Shown here piece after piece: positions 16,283 to 25,623 of a DNA stretch of 64,000 bases (its first letter is position 1; every line of letters starts with the position of its first letter). Source of the stretch: Rhodobacter sp. SGA-6-6 (GTDB lineage Bacteria > Pseudomonadota > Alphaproteobacteria > Rhodobacterales > Rhodobacteraceae); assembly GCF_011043545.1 (NCBI RefSeq), contig NZ_JAAKGP010000002.1:496001-560000 (forward strand). Reading direction: 5' to 3'. A program made the position numbers and the translations under genes. The notes beneath the pieces were generated by a model. It was not told the DNA's origin. It saw nothing but the letters and a program-made list of their open reading frames with translations, and searched no databases.

Positions 16283-17797
16283 TTACCCCTCGCCCGGGCC
16301 TTCGGCCTTCGGCAGGCGGATCAGGAACTCGCTGCCCTCGGCGTCGCTGCGCAGCAGCTCCAGCCGGCCGCCGTGGCCGCGGACCAGCTCGTCGGCGATG
16401 GCGAGGCCGAGGCCGGTGCCGCCCTTGCGCGCCCCGCCCTGGAAGGCGGCGAACAGGTGTTCGCGCGCCTTGGGCGGCAGGCCGGGGCCGGTGTCGCCGA
16501 CGCGGATCCACCAGTCGGCCTCGTCCTCGCCGGCCGAGACCTCGATGGTGCCGGGCTGGCCGGTGGCCTCGATGGCCTGGCGGGCGTTGCGGATCAGGTT
16601 GGACAGCACCCGGTGCAGCTGCTCGGGGTCCGCCCGCAGCACCATGCCCGGTGGCACGTCGATCAGGCAGGTGACGGGGCCGGCGTCGGCCAGCCCCTCG
16701 CCCTCGGCCACCTCGCCCACCAGCGGGGCCAGCGCGAAACGGCGCAAGGAGGGCGGCGCCTCCTCGGCCTTGCCGAAGGCCAGGGTCGATTCGCACAAGG
16801 AAACCGCCCGGCTGATCGAGGCGATCAGCTTCGGCGCCGAACGCGCCACCGCCGGATCGGCGCTGCCCTCCAGCCGGTCGGCGAAGAGCTGCGCGGTGGT
16901 CAGGATGTTGCGCAGGTCGTGGCTGATCTTTGCCACCGCGCCGCCCAGCTGGGCCAGCCGTTCCTTCTGCTTCAAGGCGCCGGTCAGCTGGGTCTGCATC
17001 CGCGCCATCGCCTCCTCGGCCTCGCGCAGTTCCATCACCTCGGCGGAGGGGGCGATCACCCGGCGGGCGTCCTCGGGCGCCTCGGCCCAGACCTGCATGT
17101 GTCGCACCACCCGGCGGATCGGCAGCACCAGCAGCCGCTGCACGGCGATGAACAGCAGCACCGCCGTCACCGCCGAGAACAGCGCCGAGAGCGCGAGGAT
17201 GCGCAGGCCGTAGTCCATCAGCTGCGCGCGCAGGACCCGCGTGTCCATGGTGATCTCGATCAGCTGGCCGCCCTCCTGCACCGGGTTGCCGATGACGCGG
17301 ATCACCTGCACCTCGCGGTCGGCCAGCACCGCCAGCGCATCGCGGATCAGCTCCCAGCTGGTGGCGGTGCGCAGGTCGTAGCTGCCGGCGATGGGGCCGG
17401 GGACCGGCGAGGACAGCACCAGCTGCCGCACCTCGTCGCGGCGCAGGACGACGTTGAACACCCCGGCATTGGCCAGCAGTTCCGCCTCCAGCGCCGGGCT
17501 GACCATGTCGTCGGCGGCCAGCTGGGTCAGCGCGGCGATCTGCGCCATCTTCAGCCGCTCGGCCAAGAGGTCGTAGCGGTAGCGGGCGATCGAGGGCAGG
17601 AAGACCAGCACCTCGGCCAGGATGACGAAGGCGACGGTCAGCAGCAGGAAACGCCCGGAGAGCGTCCTGAAGAAGCGCCAGCGCCGGGCTTCCGTTCCTG
17701 CGTGCTGTTCTTCCCCTGTCACCCGCCCCACCATTCCGAAACCGGCCTGCCCCTGCCGGGCGCCGCGGCTGCGCGCAGGAATATCAAATGCCTGCAC
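16283..17797 (-). CDS. membrane sensor histidine kinase
   Basis: Kinase of up to 504 residues. Two membrane helices (about residues 50-70 and 198-220) enclose a periplasmic sensor region of about 125 residues; a HAMP-like linker and coiled coil follow. His in KISHDLRNILTT is the phospho-acceptor, and the ATPase domain shows NLIRNARQAIEA, DTGPGLP and GGTGLGLAIADELV. Start is uncertain: Met22 (17734) is equally possible and neither has a clear Shine-Dalgarno. No response regulator gene is adjacent. It ends 118 bases before tRNA-Arg on the same strand. The signal it senses is unknown. Confidence 0.82.
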   Translation of the reverse strand: MQAFDIPARSRGARQGQAGFGMVGRVTGEEQHAGTEARRWRFFRTLSGRFLLLTVAFVILAEVLVFLPSIARYRYDLLAERLKMAQIAALTQLAADDMVSPALEAELLANAGVFNVVLRRDEVRQLVLSSPVPGPIAGSYDLRTATSWELIRDALAVLADREVQVIRVIGNPVQEGGQLIEITMDTRVLRAQLMDYGLRILALSALFSAVTAVLLFIAVQRLLVLPIRRVVRHMQVWAEAPEDARRVIAPSAEVMELREAEEAMARMQTQLTGALKQKERLAQLGGAVAKISHDLRNILTTAQLFADRLEGSADPAVARSAPKLIASISRAVSLCESTLAFGKAEEAPPSLRRFALAPLVGEVAEGEGLADAGPVTCLIDVPPGMVLRADPEQLHRVLSNLIRNARQAIEATGQPGTIEVSAGEDEADWWIRVGDTGPGLPPKAREHLFAAFQGGARKGGTGLGLAIADELVRGHGGRLELLRSDAEGSEFLIRLPKAEGPGEG

Positions 17798-17901
17798 GCC
17801 GCAGAAGGACTAAAGACGTCCCCGCGGGGTGCGGGTTCCCCTTGCCGCCCGGCCCTTGCGCAAAGCCGGGCGACTGTTGCAGAAGGCCCACGCAAGCCGC
17901 G

Positions 17902-17930
17902 TTGACTTGGGCGCGAAACGCCCCTATCAG
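17902..17930 (+). promoter_or_regulatory. promoter of rpmH-rnpA
   Basis: TTGACT (17902-17907), 17-base spacer, TATCAG (17925-17930), 65 bases before rpmH. A GGGCG ... CGCCC dyad lies in the spacer. Good agreement with the sigma-70 consensus. Confidence 0.65.
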
Positions 17931-17995
17931 GCGGGCTTCAAGTTACCGCCCTCGAATCTGCATGGTTCGGGCACCCGATCTGATGGAGAGCCGCG

Positions 17996-18130
17996 ATGAA
18001 GCGCACCTACCAACCCTCGAAGCTGGTCCGCAGCCGCCGTCACGGCTTCCGCGCCCGCATGGCCACCAAGGGCGGCCGTCTGGTGCTGGCCGCGCGCCGC
18101 GCCAAGGGCCGCAAGGTCCTGTCGGCCTGA
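17996..18130 (+). CDS. rpmH: 50S ribosomal protein L34
   Basis: Complete 44-residue L34: begins [20 protein letters not shown] and ends GRKVLSA, as in essentially all bacteria. It is a small basic protein of the large subunit. GGAGA precedes the start by 7 bases. It opens the conserved rpmH-rnpA-yidD cluster; 31 bases separate it from rnpA. Confidence 0.97.
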   Translation: MKRTYQPSKLVRSRRHGFRARMATKGGRLVLAARRAKGRKVLSA

Positions 18131-18161
18131 TCCCGATCCCCTTCGGGGGCAAGGAGACAGC

Positions 18162-18569
18162 ATGACACCGCCGGAGGCACAGGACGCAAGGCAGGATGCC
18201 GAAGCGCCCGCCGCGCCCCCGGCGGTTTCGTTTTGCGTGATGAAGACGCGGCCCGAGTTCCTGAAGGCCGCCGCCGCCCGCCGCCAGGGCACCGCCTCCT
18301 TCCTGTTGCAGGCGCGCGACCGCCGCGACGGCGACCCGAAGGTGCAGGTGGGCTTCACCGCCTCGAAGAAGACCGGCAATTCCGTCACCCGCAACCGCGC
18401 CAAGCGCCGCCTGCGCGAAGCGGCGCGGGCGGTGATCGGCCCGCAGGGCCGCCCGGGCTGGGATTATGTGCTGGTCGCCCGCCCCGGGGCCACCGTCGCC
18501 CGCCCCTTCGCCGAGATGCTGCGCGATCTGGAAGCCGCGCTGCGCGCCGTGCACGAGCCGCCCAGATGA
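18162..18569 (+). CDS. rnpA: ribonuclease P protein component
   Basis: Protein subunit (135 residues) of RNase P, which trims the 5' leader of precursor tRNAs together with its catalytic RNA. The family signature [13 protein letters not shown] (about residues 77-89) and [14 protein letters not shown] are present. The N-terminal 25 residues are an Ala/Pro-rich extension seen in alphaproteobacteria; a start further in (Met27) would give the standard core. Stop overlaps the yidD start (ATGA). The RNase P RNA gene is not in this window. Confidence 0.93.
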   Translation: MTPPEAQDARQDAEAPAAPPAVSFCVMKTRPEFLKAAAARRQGTASFLLQARDRRDGDPKVQVGFTASKKTGNSVTRNRAKRRLREAARAVIGPQGRPGWDYVLVARPGATVARPFAEMLRDLEAALRAVHEPPR

Positions 18570-18841
18570 CCCCGCTCGCCCATCTGCTGGCGCTGCCGGT
18601 GCAGGCCTACCGGCTGCTGCTTTCGCCTTGGGTCGGCCATGGCTGCCGCTTTCAGCCCACCTGCTCGGCCTATGCGTTGGAGGCGCTGGAGCGGCATGGC
18701 GGGGTGAAGGGCGGATACCTGACCGCGCATCGGATCTGCCGCTGCCACCCCTGGGGCGGCCACGGCTACGACCCGGTGCCGGGGGCGGACCCGGAGCATG
18801 ACGCCGGCCGCGCGTCGGGGCCTTCGGCGCCTCCTCGCTGA
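18566..18841 (+). CDS. yidD: membrane protein insertion efficiency factor YidD
   Basis: Small protein of 91 residues that helps YidC-dependent membrane insertion. It has the family core [31 protein letters not shown] and [13 protein letters not shown], with conserved cysteines. The start overlaps the rnpA stop. In many bacteria yidC comes next; here yidC is 14 kb away (33151-35049). The last 17 residues are low-complexity and unlike other YidD tails. Confidence 0.93.
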   Translation: MTPLAHLLALPVQAYRLLLSPWVGHGCRFQPTCSAYALEALERHGGVKGGYLTAHRICRCHPWGGHGYDPVPGADPEHDAGRASGPSAPPR

Positions 18842-18929
18842 TCCCCAGCGACGAGCGCATGGAATGCGACGAGGAGCCGTCGCCCCGCAACCGTTGACTT
18901 TCCGCCCGCCCCGCCGCATAGGCCAGCCC

Positions 18930-19313
18930 ATGTTCAGCCTGTCCCATCTGCTCCAGGTCGCGCTCGGCGGCGCCATCGGCTCGGCGCTGCGCTATGGCGT
19001 CAACGTCTCGGCCGGGCGGGCCTTCGGCACCGGCTTTCCCTGGGCCACGCTGATCGTCAATGTCCTCGGCTCCTTCGTCATGGGCCTCCTGGTCGTGGTG
19101 CTGGCCGAGAAGGGGGGCACCCGGCTCGCCCCCTTCCTGATGACCGGCATCCTCGGCGGCTTCACCACCTTCTCGGCCTTCTCGCTGGACAGCATGACGC
19201 TGTGGGACCGCGGGGCGCATGGCCTCGCCCTGGCCTATGTCGCGGCTTCGGTCGTCCTTTCGCTGGCCGCCATCGCGCTGGCGCTGCACATCTTCCGGGG
19301 GGCCTTCGCATGA
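18930..19313 (+). CDS. crcB: fluoride channel CrcB/Fluc
   Basis: Membrane protein of 127 residues with four helices, which exports fluoride as a dual-topology dimer. Typical segments are GGAIGSALRYGV, NVLGSFVMGLL and TGILGGFTTFSAFSLD, the last holding the phenylalanines and Thr of the pore. The start at 18930 is chosen because it places MFSLSHLLQVALGG first. No fluoride riboswitch could be recognised in the short leader. The stop overlaps rluC (ATGA). Confidence 0.92.
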   Translation: MFSLSHLLQVALGGAIGSALRYGVNVSAGRAFGTGFPWATLIVNVLGSFVMGLLVVVLAEKGGTRLAPFLMTGILGGFTTFSAFSLDSMTLWDRGAHGLALAYVAASVVLSLAAIALALHIFRGAFA

Positions 19314-20356
19314 GCGGGGTGAAGCTGCTGACCGTCTCGGCGGACGAGGGCGAACAGCGGCTGGACCGCTGGATGAAGCGCCGCTTCCCGCAGGTGACGC
19401 AAGGAGCCGTGGAGAAGATGTGCCGCACCGGGCAAGTGCGGGTGGACGGCGGCCGGGTGAAGGCCTCGGACCGGGTCGCCCCCGGCATGGTGATCCGCGT
19501 GCCGCCGCTGCCGGAGACCGAGGCGCCGAGCCGGCCGAAGCCCGACGGGATCGGCGCCGCGGATGCGAAGATGATCCAGGATGCGGTCCTGTGGAAGGAC
19601 GAGCATATCATCGTGCTGAACAAGCCCGCCGGCCTGCCCTCGCAGGGCGGCTCGGGCCAGGGCGACCGCCATGTCGACGGGCTGACCGAGGCGCTGAAAT
19701 TCGGCTACAAGGACCGGCCGAAGCTGGTGCACCGGCTGGACAAGGACACTTCGGGCATCCTGCTGCTGGCCCGCACCGACCGCATCGCCCGGGCGCTGTC
19801 GGAAACGCTGCGCCACCGTGCGGCGCGCAAGATCTACTGGGCGGTGGTGGCGGGCGTGCCCAACCCGAAGAAGGGCTCGATCAAGTTCTACCTGGAAAAG
19901 GCGCCCGGCCGCGGCCGGGGCGGCGAGGGCGAGAAGATGCTCTGCGTCCACCCCGCCAAGGCCAAGGAGCACCCCGAGGCCAAGCGGGCGCAGACCGATT
20001 TCTTCACGCTCTGGTTCCTCGGCTCCCGCCTGTCCTGGATGGCGCTGGAGCCGGTGACGGGGCGCACCCACCAGTTGCGCGCCCATATGGCCGAGATCGG
20101 CCACCCGATCATCGGCGACGGCAAATACGGCGGCTCGGACGCCTTCAACCCGGGCGACGGCTGGGGCGCCTCGGTCGGCGGCGACATCTCGAAGAAGCTG
20201 CACCTGCACGCCCGCTCGATCAGCTTCGAGCATCCGATCACCAGGGAGGTCGTCACCTTCACCGCCCCCCTGCCCGAGCATATGGCGCGAACCTGGGCGG
20301 CGCTGGACTGGAAGGAAGACGACGTGCCGGCCGACCCCTTCACGGTGTTCAAGTGA
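19310..20356 (+). CDS. rluC: RluC-type 23S rRNA pseudouridine synthase
   Basis: Enzyme of 348 residues that isomerises uridines to pseudouridine in 23S rRNA. An S4 RNA-binding domain (residues 1-70: QRLDRWMKRRFPQ) precedes the catalytic domain with HRLDKDTSGILLLAR, where Asp is the nucleophile, and GRTHQLRAHMAEIGHPIIGD. Start overlaps the crcB stop. RluC versus RluD cannot be fully settled by eye; the length and S4 domain favour RluC. Confidence 0.88.
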   Translation: MSGVKLLTVSADEGEQRLDRWMKRRFPQVTQGAVEKMCRTGQVRVDGGRVKASDRVAPGMVIRVPPLPETEAPSRPKPDGIGAADAKMIQDAVLWKDEHIIVLNKPAGLPSQGGSGQGDRHVDGLTEALKFGYKDRPKLVHRLDKDTSGILLLARTDRIARALSETLRHRAARKIYWAVVAGVPNPKKGSIKFYLEKAPGRGRGGEGEKMLCVHPAKAKEHPEAKRAQTDFFTLWFLGSRLSWMALEPVTGRTHQLRAHMAEIGHPIIGDGKYGGSDAFNPGDGWGASVGGDISKKLHLHARSISFEHPITREVVTFTAPLPEHMARTWAALDWKEDDVPADPFTVFK

Positions 20357-20363
20357 GCAACGG

Positions 20364-21071
20364 ATGAGCGGCTGGACGGCGAAGCGGTTCTGGAAAGAGG
20401 CCAAGGCCGAGGCGGTGGAGGGCGGCTTCACCGTCCGGCTGGACGGGCGCCCGGTGAAGACCCCGGCCAAGGCGGCGCTGCTGCTGCCGACGCGGGCGCT
20501 GGCCGAGGCCATGGCAGCCGAATGGAACGCGCAGGAAGGCGCGGTGCGGCCCGCCACCATGCCGCTGACCCGCGCCGCCAATTCCGCCATCGATAAGGTG
20601 GCCCCGCTGAGGGCCGAGGTGATCGCCGAACTCGCGGGCTATGGCGGCAGCGACCTGGTCTGCTACCGGGCCGAGGGACCGCAGCCGCTGATCGACCGGC
20701 AGGCCGCCGCCTGGGACCCGCTGGTCGACTGGGCCGCCACCCATCTGCACGCACCGCTGGTGCTGACCCATGGCGTGATGCCGGTGGCGCAGCCCGAGGC
20801 CAGCCTGGCCCGGCTGACCGGCCATGTCGCCGGCCTGTCGGACTTCGGCCTGGCCGGGCTGCACGACCTGGTCGCCATCTCCGGCTCGCTGGTCCTTGCG
20901 CTTGCCGTAACGGAAGGCCGGCTGACCGCGGAACAGGCCTTCGCCGCCTCGCGCGTCGACAGCCGCTGGCAGGCCGAGCAATGGGGCGAGGACGAAGAGG
21001 AGGCCGCCGCCGAGGCGATCCGCCGCGATGCCTTTCTCCAGGCGGACCGATTCTTCGGATTGTGTCGGTAA
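20364..21071 (+). CDS. ATP12-family chaperone for F1-ATPase assembly
   Basis: Protein of 235 residues matching the ATP12 family found in mitochondria and alphaproteobacteria, which shields F1 alpha subunits during ATP synthase assembly. Recognisable parts are KRFWKEA, the beta-rich segment FTVRLDGRPVKTPAK, EWNAQEG, MPLTRAANSAID and the C-terminal SRVDSRWQAEQWGEDEEAE-type acidic helix. It starts 7 bases after rluC and is probably co-transcribed. No ATP synthase genes lie in this window. Confidence 0.88.
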   Translation: MSGWTAKRFWKEAKAEAVEGGFTVRLDGRPVKTPAKAALLLPTRALAEAMAAEWNAQEGAVRPATMPLTRAANSAIDKVAPLRAEVIAELAGYGGSDLVCYRAEGPQPLIDRQAAAWDPLVDWAATHLHAPLVLTHGVMPVAQPEASLARLTGHVAGLSDFGLAGLHDLVAISGSLVLALAVTEGRLTAEQAFAASRVDSRWQAEQWGEDEEEAAAEAIRRDAFLQADRFFGLCR

Positions 21072-21303
21072 CATTCCACGGCTTTTCCCGCGCCCGGCGC
21101 CGGGACAAGTGATCCCTTGCCGAGCAACCCTGCGGAAACAGAAGATTTTCCCGAAGCCGCGGAAGTCCCTTGACCATCCAAAGCGCTTTCGCCGAAACTG
21201 CGCGGCACTGGGAGAGGCTCACCTCCAACAGCATCATGCCCCTGCCCTCGGGCCGGGTCCAAGAACCACCGCCCCGAAGGCGGCAACTCAGGAAGAGGTA
21301 ACA

Positions 21304-22320
21304 ATGAAGAAATCGGCATTTCTCGGCGCGCTGGCCGCATCGACCGTTCTGGCCGGCGCCGCCTTCGCCGCCACGCTGGACGATGTGAAGGCCCGCGGCG
21401 AGCTGATCTGCGGCGTCAACGTCGGCCTGACCGGCTTCGGCGCGCCCGATGCGAGCGGCGAGTGGAAGGGCTTCGACGTGGATCTGTGCCGGGCCGTCGC
21501 CGCGGCGGTCGTGGGCGATCCGCAGAAGGTGAAGTTCGTTCCCACCACCGGCGAGACCCGCTTCACCGCGCTGGCCTCGGGCGAGGTGGACGTGCTGATC
21601 CGCAACTCGACCATGACCTATTCGCGCGACGTGGACCTGAAGCTCGATTTCGTGGCGATCAACTACTATGACGGCCAGGGCTTCCTGGTGAAGAAGGACC
21701 TCGGCGTCTCCTCGGCCAAGGAACTGGACGGCGCCACCGTCTGCATCCAGACCGGCACCACGACCGAGCTGAACCTGGCGGACTTCTTCAAGTTCAACAA
21801 CATCAGCTACACCCCCGTTACCGTGCAGGACGATTCGGAAGCCCAGCGCCAGTATCTGGCCGGGGCCTGCGACACCTACACCACCGACGCCTCGGGCCTG
21901 GCCGCCGCCCGCGCCACCATGGCGGATGGCGAGAACCACATCATCCTGCCCGAGATCATCTCGAAGGAACCGCTCGGGCCGGCGGTGCGCCATGGCGACA
22001 ACCAGTGGGGCGACATCGTCCGCTGGACCTTCAACGCGCTCTTGATCGCCGAGGAGAAGGGCATCACCAAGGCCAATATCGAAGAGGTCGCCTCCTCGAC
22101 CACCGACCCGGAGATCCGCCGCCTCATGGGCCTGGAAGGCGACATGGGCCCGATGGCCGGGCTTGACGCCGATGCCTTCAAGCGCGCCATCGCCGCCGGC
22201 GGCAACTATGGCGAGATCTTCGAGGCCAACATCGGCTCCTCCACTCCGATCGGGCTGGCGCGCGGGCTGAACGCGCTCTGGACCCAGGGCGGCCTGCAAT
22301 ACGCGGCGCCGTTCCGCTGA
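21304..22320 (+). CDS. bztA: glutamate/glutamine/aspartate/asparagine-binding protein
   Basis: Periplasmic binding protein of 338 residues. A Sec signal peptide (MKKSAFLGALAASTVLAGAA) precedes TLDDVKARGELICGVN. The AapJ/BztA pattern continues with GFDVDLCRAVAAAVVGD, TTGETRFTALASGEVDVLIRN and GDNQWGDIVRW. It delivers acidic amino acids and their amides to BztBCD. AGGAAGAGG stands before the start. A 232-base leader precedes it. Downstream hairpins probably let this gene be expressed more strongly than the permeases. Confidence 0.92.
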   Translation: MKKSAFLGALAASTVLAGAAFAATLDDVKARGELICGVNVGLTGFGAPDASGEWKGFDVDLCRAVAAAVVGDPQKVKFVPTTGETRFTALASGEVDVLIRNSTMTYSRDVDLKLDFVAINYYDGQGFLVKKDLGVSSAKELDGATVCIQTGTTTELNLADFFKFNNISYTPVTVQDDSEAQRQYLAGACDTYTTDASGLAAARATMADGENHIILPEIISKEPLGPAVRHGDNQWGDIVRWTFNALLIAEEKGITKANIEEVASSTTDPEIRRLMGLEGDMGPMAGLDADAFKRAIAAGGNYGEIFEANIGSSTPIGLARGLNALWTQGGLQYAAPFR

Positions 22321-22327
22321 TCGACCG

Positions 22328-22385
22328 GGGGCGCGGCCAGCCATGGCCGCGCCCCTTCGCTTCCGGCCTGCCCGGCAGGCCTTTT
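22328..22385 (+). terminator. tandem hairpins between bztA and bztB (attenuator-like)
   Basis: A 12-bp stem (GGGGCGCGGCCA, loop GCCA, TGGCCGCGCCCC, 22328-22355) is followed by a second GGCCTG ... CAGGCC hairpin (22365-22381) and TTTT. The pair would partly stop or stabilise transcripts, giving more binding protein than permease. Confidence 0.6.
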
Positions 22386-22476
22386 CCGGTGAACAAGACC
22401 CGATCATCGCGCGGCGGATGCCCGCGGCATAACCGGCAAGGAAGCCGGACACATGACGGGACACAGGGGGTAACGC

Positions 22477-23814
22477 ATGACCTTGGCCACGAGCACGCCC
22501 TCGGGGGCGGCGAAGGAAGGCTTCCGCCTTTCCATGCTTGTCTACGACACGCGCTTCCGCGCGATCACCATCCAGGTGGTGGTGCTGATCCTGTTCCTGC
22601 TGCTGGTGGGCTGGCTGGTGGACAACACCATCCAGAACCTCGCCGCCAAGGACAAGGACATCAACTTCGGCTTCCTCTGGGTCCGCGCCGGCTATGACAT
22701 CGAGCAGCAGCTGATCCCCTACACCAACGACAGCACCCACGGCCGCGCCGTCATCGTCGGCCTGCTGAACACCCTGGTCATCGCCATCTTCGGCTGCGTG
22801 CTGGCCACCATCATCGGCGTCCTTGCCGGCGTGCTGCGGCTGTCGCGCAACTGGCTGGTCAGCCGGCTGATGACGATCTATGTCGAGGCCTTCCGCAACG
22901 TGCCGCTGCTTCTGTGGATCATCCTGGTCTTCGTGGTGACCTCGGAAACCCAGCCCGCCCCGAACGAGTTCAAGGTGACGCAGGCGATGGTGGACAGTTG
23001 GGCCACGGAGGACACCTCCGACGACATCTACCCCGCCGCCTCGAAGATTCTGTTCGGCACCGCCGCGGTGACCAACCGCGGCAGCTATGTCGCCACCCCG
23101 GTGCTGGACCGTCCGCTGGGCGGCACCACCATCGGCTCGGTCCCGGTCAACTTCTCGGTGCTGGCGACCATCGCCGTCATCGTCGCCTCGGTGCTGGCGA
23201 ACAAGCTGCTGCTGCGCCGCGCCAGGGCGGTGCAGGAGGAGACCGGCATCCGCCCGGTGACGTGGTGGAAATCGCTGCTGATCCTGTTCGGCCCCATCGT
23301 GCTTCTGCTGCTGGCCATGGGCTTCCACCTGCAGCTGCCCGCCTTCGCCGCCGACGAGAACGGCGTGTCCAAGGGCTTCAACTTCCAGGGCGGCATCCTG
23401 GTGCAGCACAGCTTCACCGCGCTGCTGATCGCACTGTCGCTCTATACCGGCGCCTTCATCGCCGAGATCGTCCGCGCCGGCATCCTCGCCATCTCGCGCG
23501 GGCAGACCGAGGCGGCCTTCGCCCTGGGCCTGCGCCCCGGCCGCACCATGAGCCTGATCATCCTGCCGCAGGCGCTGCGGGTGATCATCCCGCCGCTGAT
23601 CAGCCAATACCTGAACCTGACCAAGAACACCTCGCTGGGCATCGCGGTTTCCTACCTCGACCTGCGCGGCACGCTCGGGGGCATCACCCTGAACCAGACC
23701 GGGCGCGAACTGGAGTGCATGCTCTTGATGATGCTGACCTACCTGATCATCAGCCTGATCATCTCGGGCGCGATGAACCTCTACAACAACGCCGTGAAGC
23801 TGAAGGAGCGCTGA
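22477..23814 (+). CDS. bztB: amino acid ABC transporter permease BztB
   Basis: Inner-membrane permease of 445 residues for glutamate, glutamine, aspartate and asparagine. It has a first helix at about 28-47, a large periplasmic insert after GYDIEQQLIPY, and a C-terminal core with the coupling motif EAAFALGLRPGRTMSLIILPQALR and KNTSLGIAVSYLDLRGT. Length agrees with BztB/AapQ proteins. The start at 22477 follows AGGGGGTAACGC. One base separates its stop from bztC. Confidence 0.92.
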   Translation: MTLATSTPSGAAKEGFRLSMLVYDTRFRAITIQVVVLILFLLLVGWLVDNTIQNLAAKDKDINFGFLWVRAGYDIEQQLIPYTNDSTHGRAVIVGLLNTLVIAIFGCVLATIIGVLAGVLRLSRNWLVSRLMTIYVEAFRNVPLLLWIILVFVVTSETQPAPNEFKVTQAMVDSWATEDTSDDIYPAASKILFGTAAVTNRGSYVATPVLDRPLGGTTIGSVPVNFSVLATIAVIVASVLANKLLLRRARAVQEETGIRPVTWWKSLLILFGPIVLLLLAMGFHLQLPAFAADENGVSKGFNFQGGILVQHSFTALLIALSLYTGAFIAEIVRAGILAISRGQTEAAFALGLRPGRTMSLIILPQALRVIIPPLISQYLNLTKNTSLGIAVSYLDLRGTLGGITLNQTGRELECMLLMMLTYLIISLIISGAMNLYNNAVKLKER

Positions 23815-23815
23815 G

Positions 23816-25612
23816 ATGCACGACAGCTTCGTCCGGTCCGAGATGCTGCCCCCGCAAGACCCGCCGCTGCGGGAGATGGGGGCGGTGAAATGGCTGCGCG
23901 AGAACCTGTTCTCGGGGCCGCTGAACACGATCCTGACCTTCCTCGGCGCCATCGTGGTGGTCTGGCTGGTCTGGATGGCCTTCCCCTGGTGGTGGCACAG
24001 CGTCTGGAACGCCTCCAGCCTGGCCGAATGCCGGGCGAAGGTGGCCGAGATGGGGGCCGAGAGCGGCGCCTGCTGGGCGGTGATCAAGGCGCGCTGGCAC
24101 CAGTATATCTTCGGCTTCTACCCGATGGATCAATACTGGCGCCCGGTGCTGACCGCCGGGCTGCTGCTGGCGGCGCTGGCGCCGATCCTCTACTGGAACG
24201 ACCGCAAGGGCGCGATCCTGACCGGCATTGCCGGGGTGCTGGCGGTGGTCTCCATGCTGCTCCTGTCCTCGCCGATCCTGGCGGTGGCGGTGTCGGCGGC
24301 GATCATGGCCGGGCTGTTCCTGCTGGCCCGGACCCGGCCGAGGCACCTGATCTGGGTGACGCTGGCCTATCCCTTCGCCGCGCTGTTCCTGCTGTGGGGC
24401 GGTCAGGTCTGGACCTATCTCTCGGCCATCCTTGCCGTGGCGGCGGGGGTCGGCTTCGGCTTCCTCTACGGCAGGCTGCGCGACGGCGCCGGCAACCTGG
24501 CCTATGCCATCGTCGCCGCCATCGGCGCGGCCTTCGTCGCCGCGGCGCTGGTGCATTACCTGGATGCGGTCAGTTCCGACTTCCTGACCAAGCTCTCCGC
24601 GAGTTCCAGCTTCTACCCCGGCCTCGGCTCGGGCGGCGGCATCGTCGCCAAGACGCTGGGGGCCGTGGTCTCGGCGGTGATCTGGACCATCTCGGTCGCG
24701 GTCTGGGCCATGGTCGCCGTCATGCGCGCCGTCAGCGGAGTGCTGAACCTGAACCTCGGGATGCTGGCGGATTTCCCGCTGGCCTCCACCCTCGGCCTCG
24801 GCGCGGTCCTCGCCGCCCTCGGCACCTTCAGCGCCGCCCGCAGCCGCGCCGCCGGGATCGGCATCTTCGGCGGCCTGCTGGCGATCGGCGCCTATGCGCT
24901 GATCGTCCACCCCTGGCTGACCGGCCATCTGGGCTCGGCCGTGCCCCTGGGCCTGCCGCGGATCAACTCCGACCAGTTCGGCGGCTTCGTGCTGGCCATC
25001 GTGATCGGCGTCACCGCCATCGCCGCCTCGTTGCCCCTGGGCATCATCCTGGCGCTCGGCCGGCGGTCGGACATGTTCCTGGTGAAGACGCTCTCGGTCG
25101 GCTTCATCGAGTTCATCCGCGGCGTGCCGCTGATCACGCTGCTGTTCACCGCCTCGCTGCTCCTGGCCTATTTCCTGCCGCCGGGCACCAACTTCGACCT
25201 GATCCTGCGGGTGATCATCCTGGCCTCGCTGTTCTCGGCAGCCTATCTGGCCGAGGTCATCCGCGGCGGCCTCGCCGCCCTGCCCCGCGGCCAGTATGAG
25301 GCGGCCGATGCGCTCGGCCTCGACTACTGGCAGGCGCAGCGGCTGATCATCATGCCGCAGGCGCTGAAGATCTCGATCCCCGGCATCGTCGGCACCTTCA
25401 TCGGCCTGTTCAAGGATACCACCCTGGTCTCCTTCGTCGGCCTTCTCGACCCGCTGCGCGGGGTGACGCAGATCGTCCGCGCCGATATCAACTGGAAGGG
25501 CATCTACTGGGAGCCCTATATCTTCGTCGGCGTCATCTTCTTCCTCATCTGCTTCGGCATGTCCCGATACTCGATGTATCTGGAACGCAAGCTGAAGACC
25601 GACCACCGTTAA
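23816..25612 (+). CDS. bztC: amino acid ABC transporter permease BztC, extended form
   Basis: Second permease, 598 residues, against about 434 for Rhodobacter capsulatus BztC. The N-terminal 100 residues ([29 protein letters not shown]) and the C-terminal 210 ([56 protein letters not shown]) are normal. Between about 150 and 385 lies extra material with several hydrophobic helices and Ala/Gly-rich loops. The frame is open throughout with the codon style of its neighbours, so an assembly fault is unlikely. Whether the insert adds helices to the channel or forms a separate membrane domain is not known. Confidence 0.88.
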   Translation: MHDSFVRSEMLPPQDPPLREMGAVKWLRENLFSGPLNTILTFLGAIVVVWLVWMAFPWWWHSVWNASSLAECRAKVAEMGAESGACWAVIKARWHQYIFGFYPMDQYWRPVLTAGLLLAALAPILYWNDRKGAILTGIAGVLAVVSMLLLSSPILAVAVSAAIMAGLFLLARTRPRHLIWVTLAYPFAALFLLWGGQVWTYLSAILAVAAGVGFGFLYGRLRDGAGNLAYAIVAAIGAAFVAAALVHYLDAVSSDFLTKLSASSSFYPGLGSGGGIVAKTLGAVVSAVIWTISVAVWAMVAVMRAVSGVLNLNLGMLADFPLASTLGLGAVLAALGTFSAARSRAAGIGIFGGLLAIGAYALIVHPWLTGHLGSAVPLGLPRINSDQFGGFVLAIVIGVTAIAASLPLGIILALGRRSDMFLVKTLSVGFIEFIRGVPLITLLFTASLLLAYFLPPGTNFDLILRVIILASLFSAAYLAEVIRGGLAALPRGQYEAADALGLDYWQAQRLIIMPQALKISIPGIVGTFIGLFKDTTLVSFVGLLDPLRGVTQIVRADINWKGIYWEPYIFVGVIFFLICFGMSRYSMYLERKLKTDHR

Positions 25613-25623
25613 GGAGCCGCATC

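Noticed and set aside
16080-16290. tRNA-Arg as integration site of a mobile island next to the dmf block
   Set aside because: No integrase gene, no repeated tRNA 3' end and no base-composition break were found nearby.
18780-18929. Frameshift near the yidD C-terminus
   Set aside because: Another frame there reads on to an acidic short peptide, but the YidD core is complete and tails vary, so a frameshift cannot be supported.
20428-24087. A 1219-codon open frame on the minus strand
   Set aside because: It is antisense to the ATP12-like gene, bztA and bztB, is rich in His, Arg, Gln and Gly typical of GC-rich shadow frames, and has no recognisable domain.
23759-25606. A 615-codon minus-strand frame opposite bztC
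   Set aside because: Gln/Arg/His-rich shadow frame without domains; bztC has clear permease motifs at both ends.
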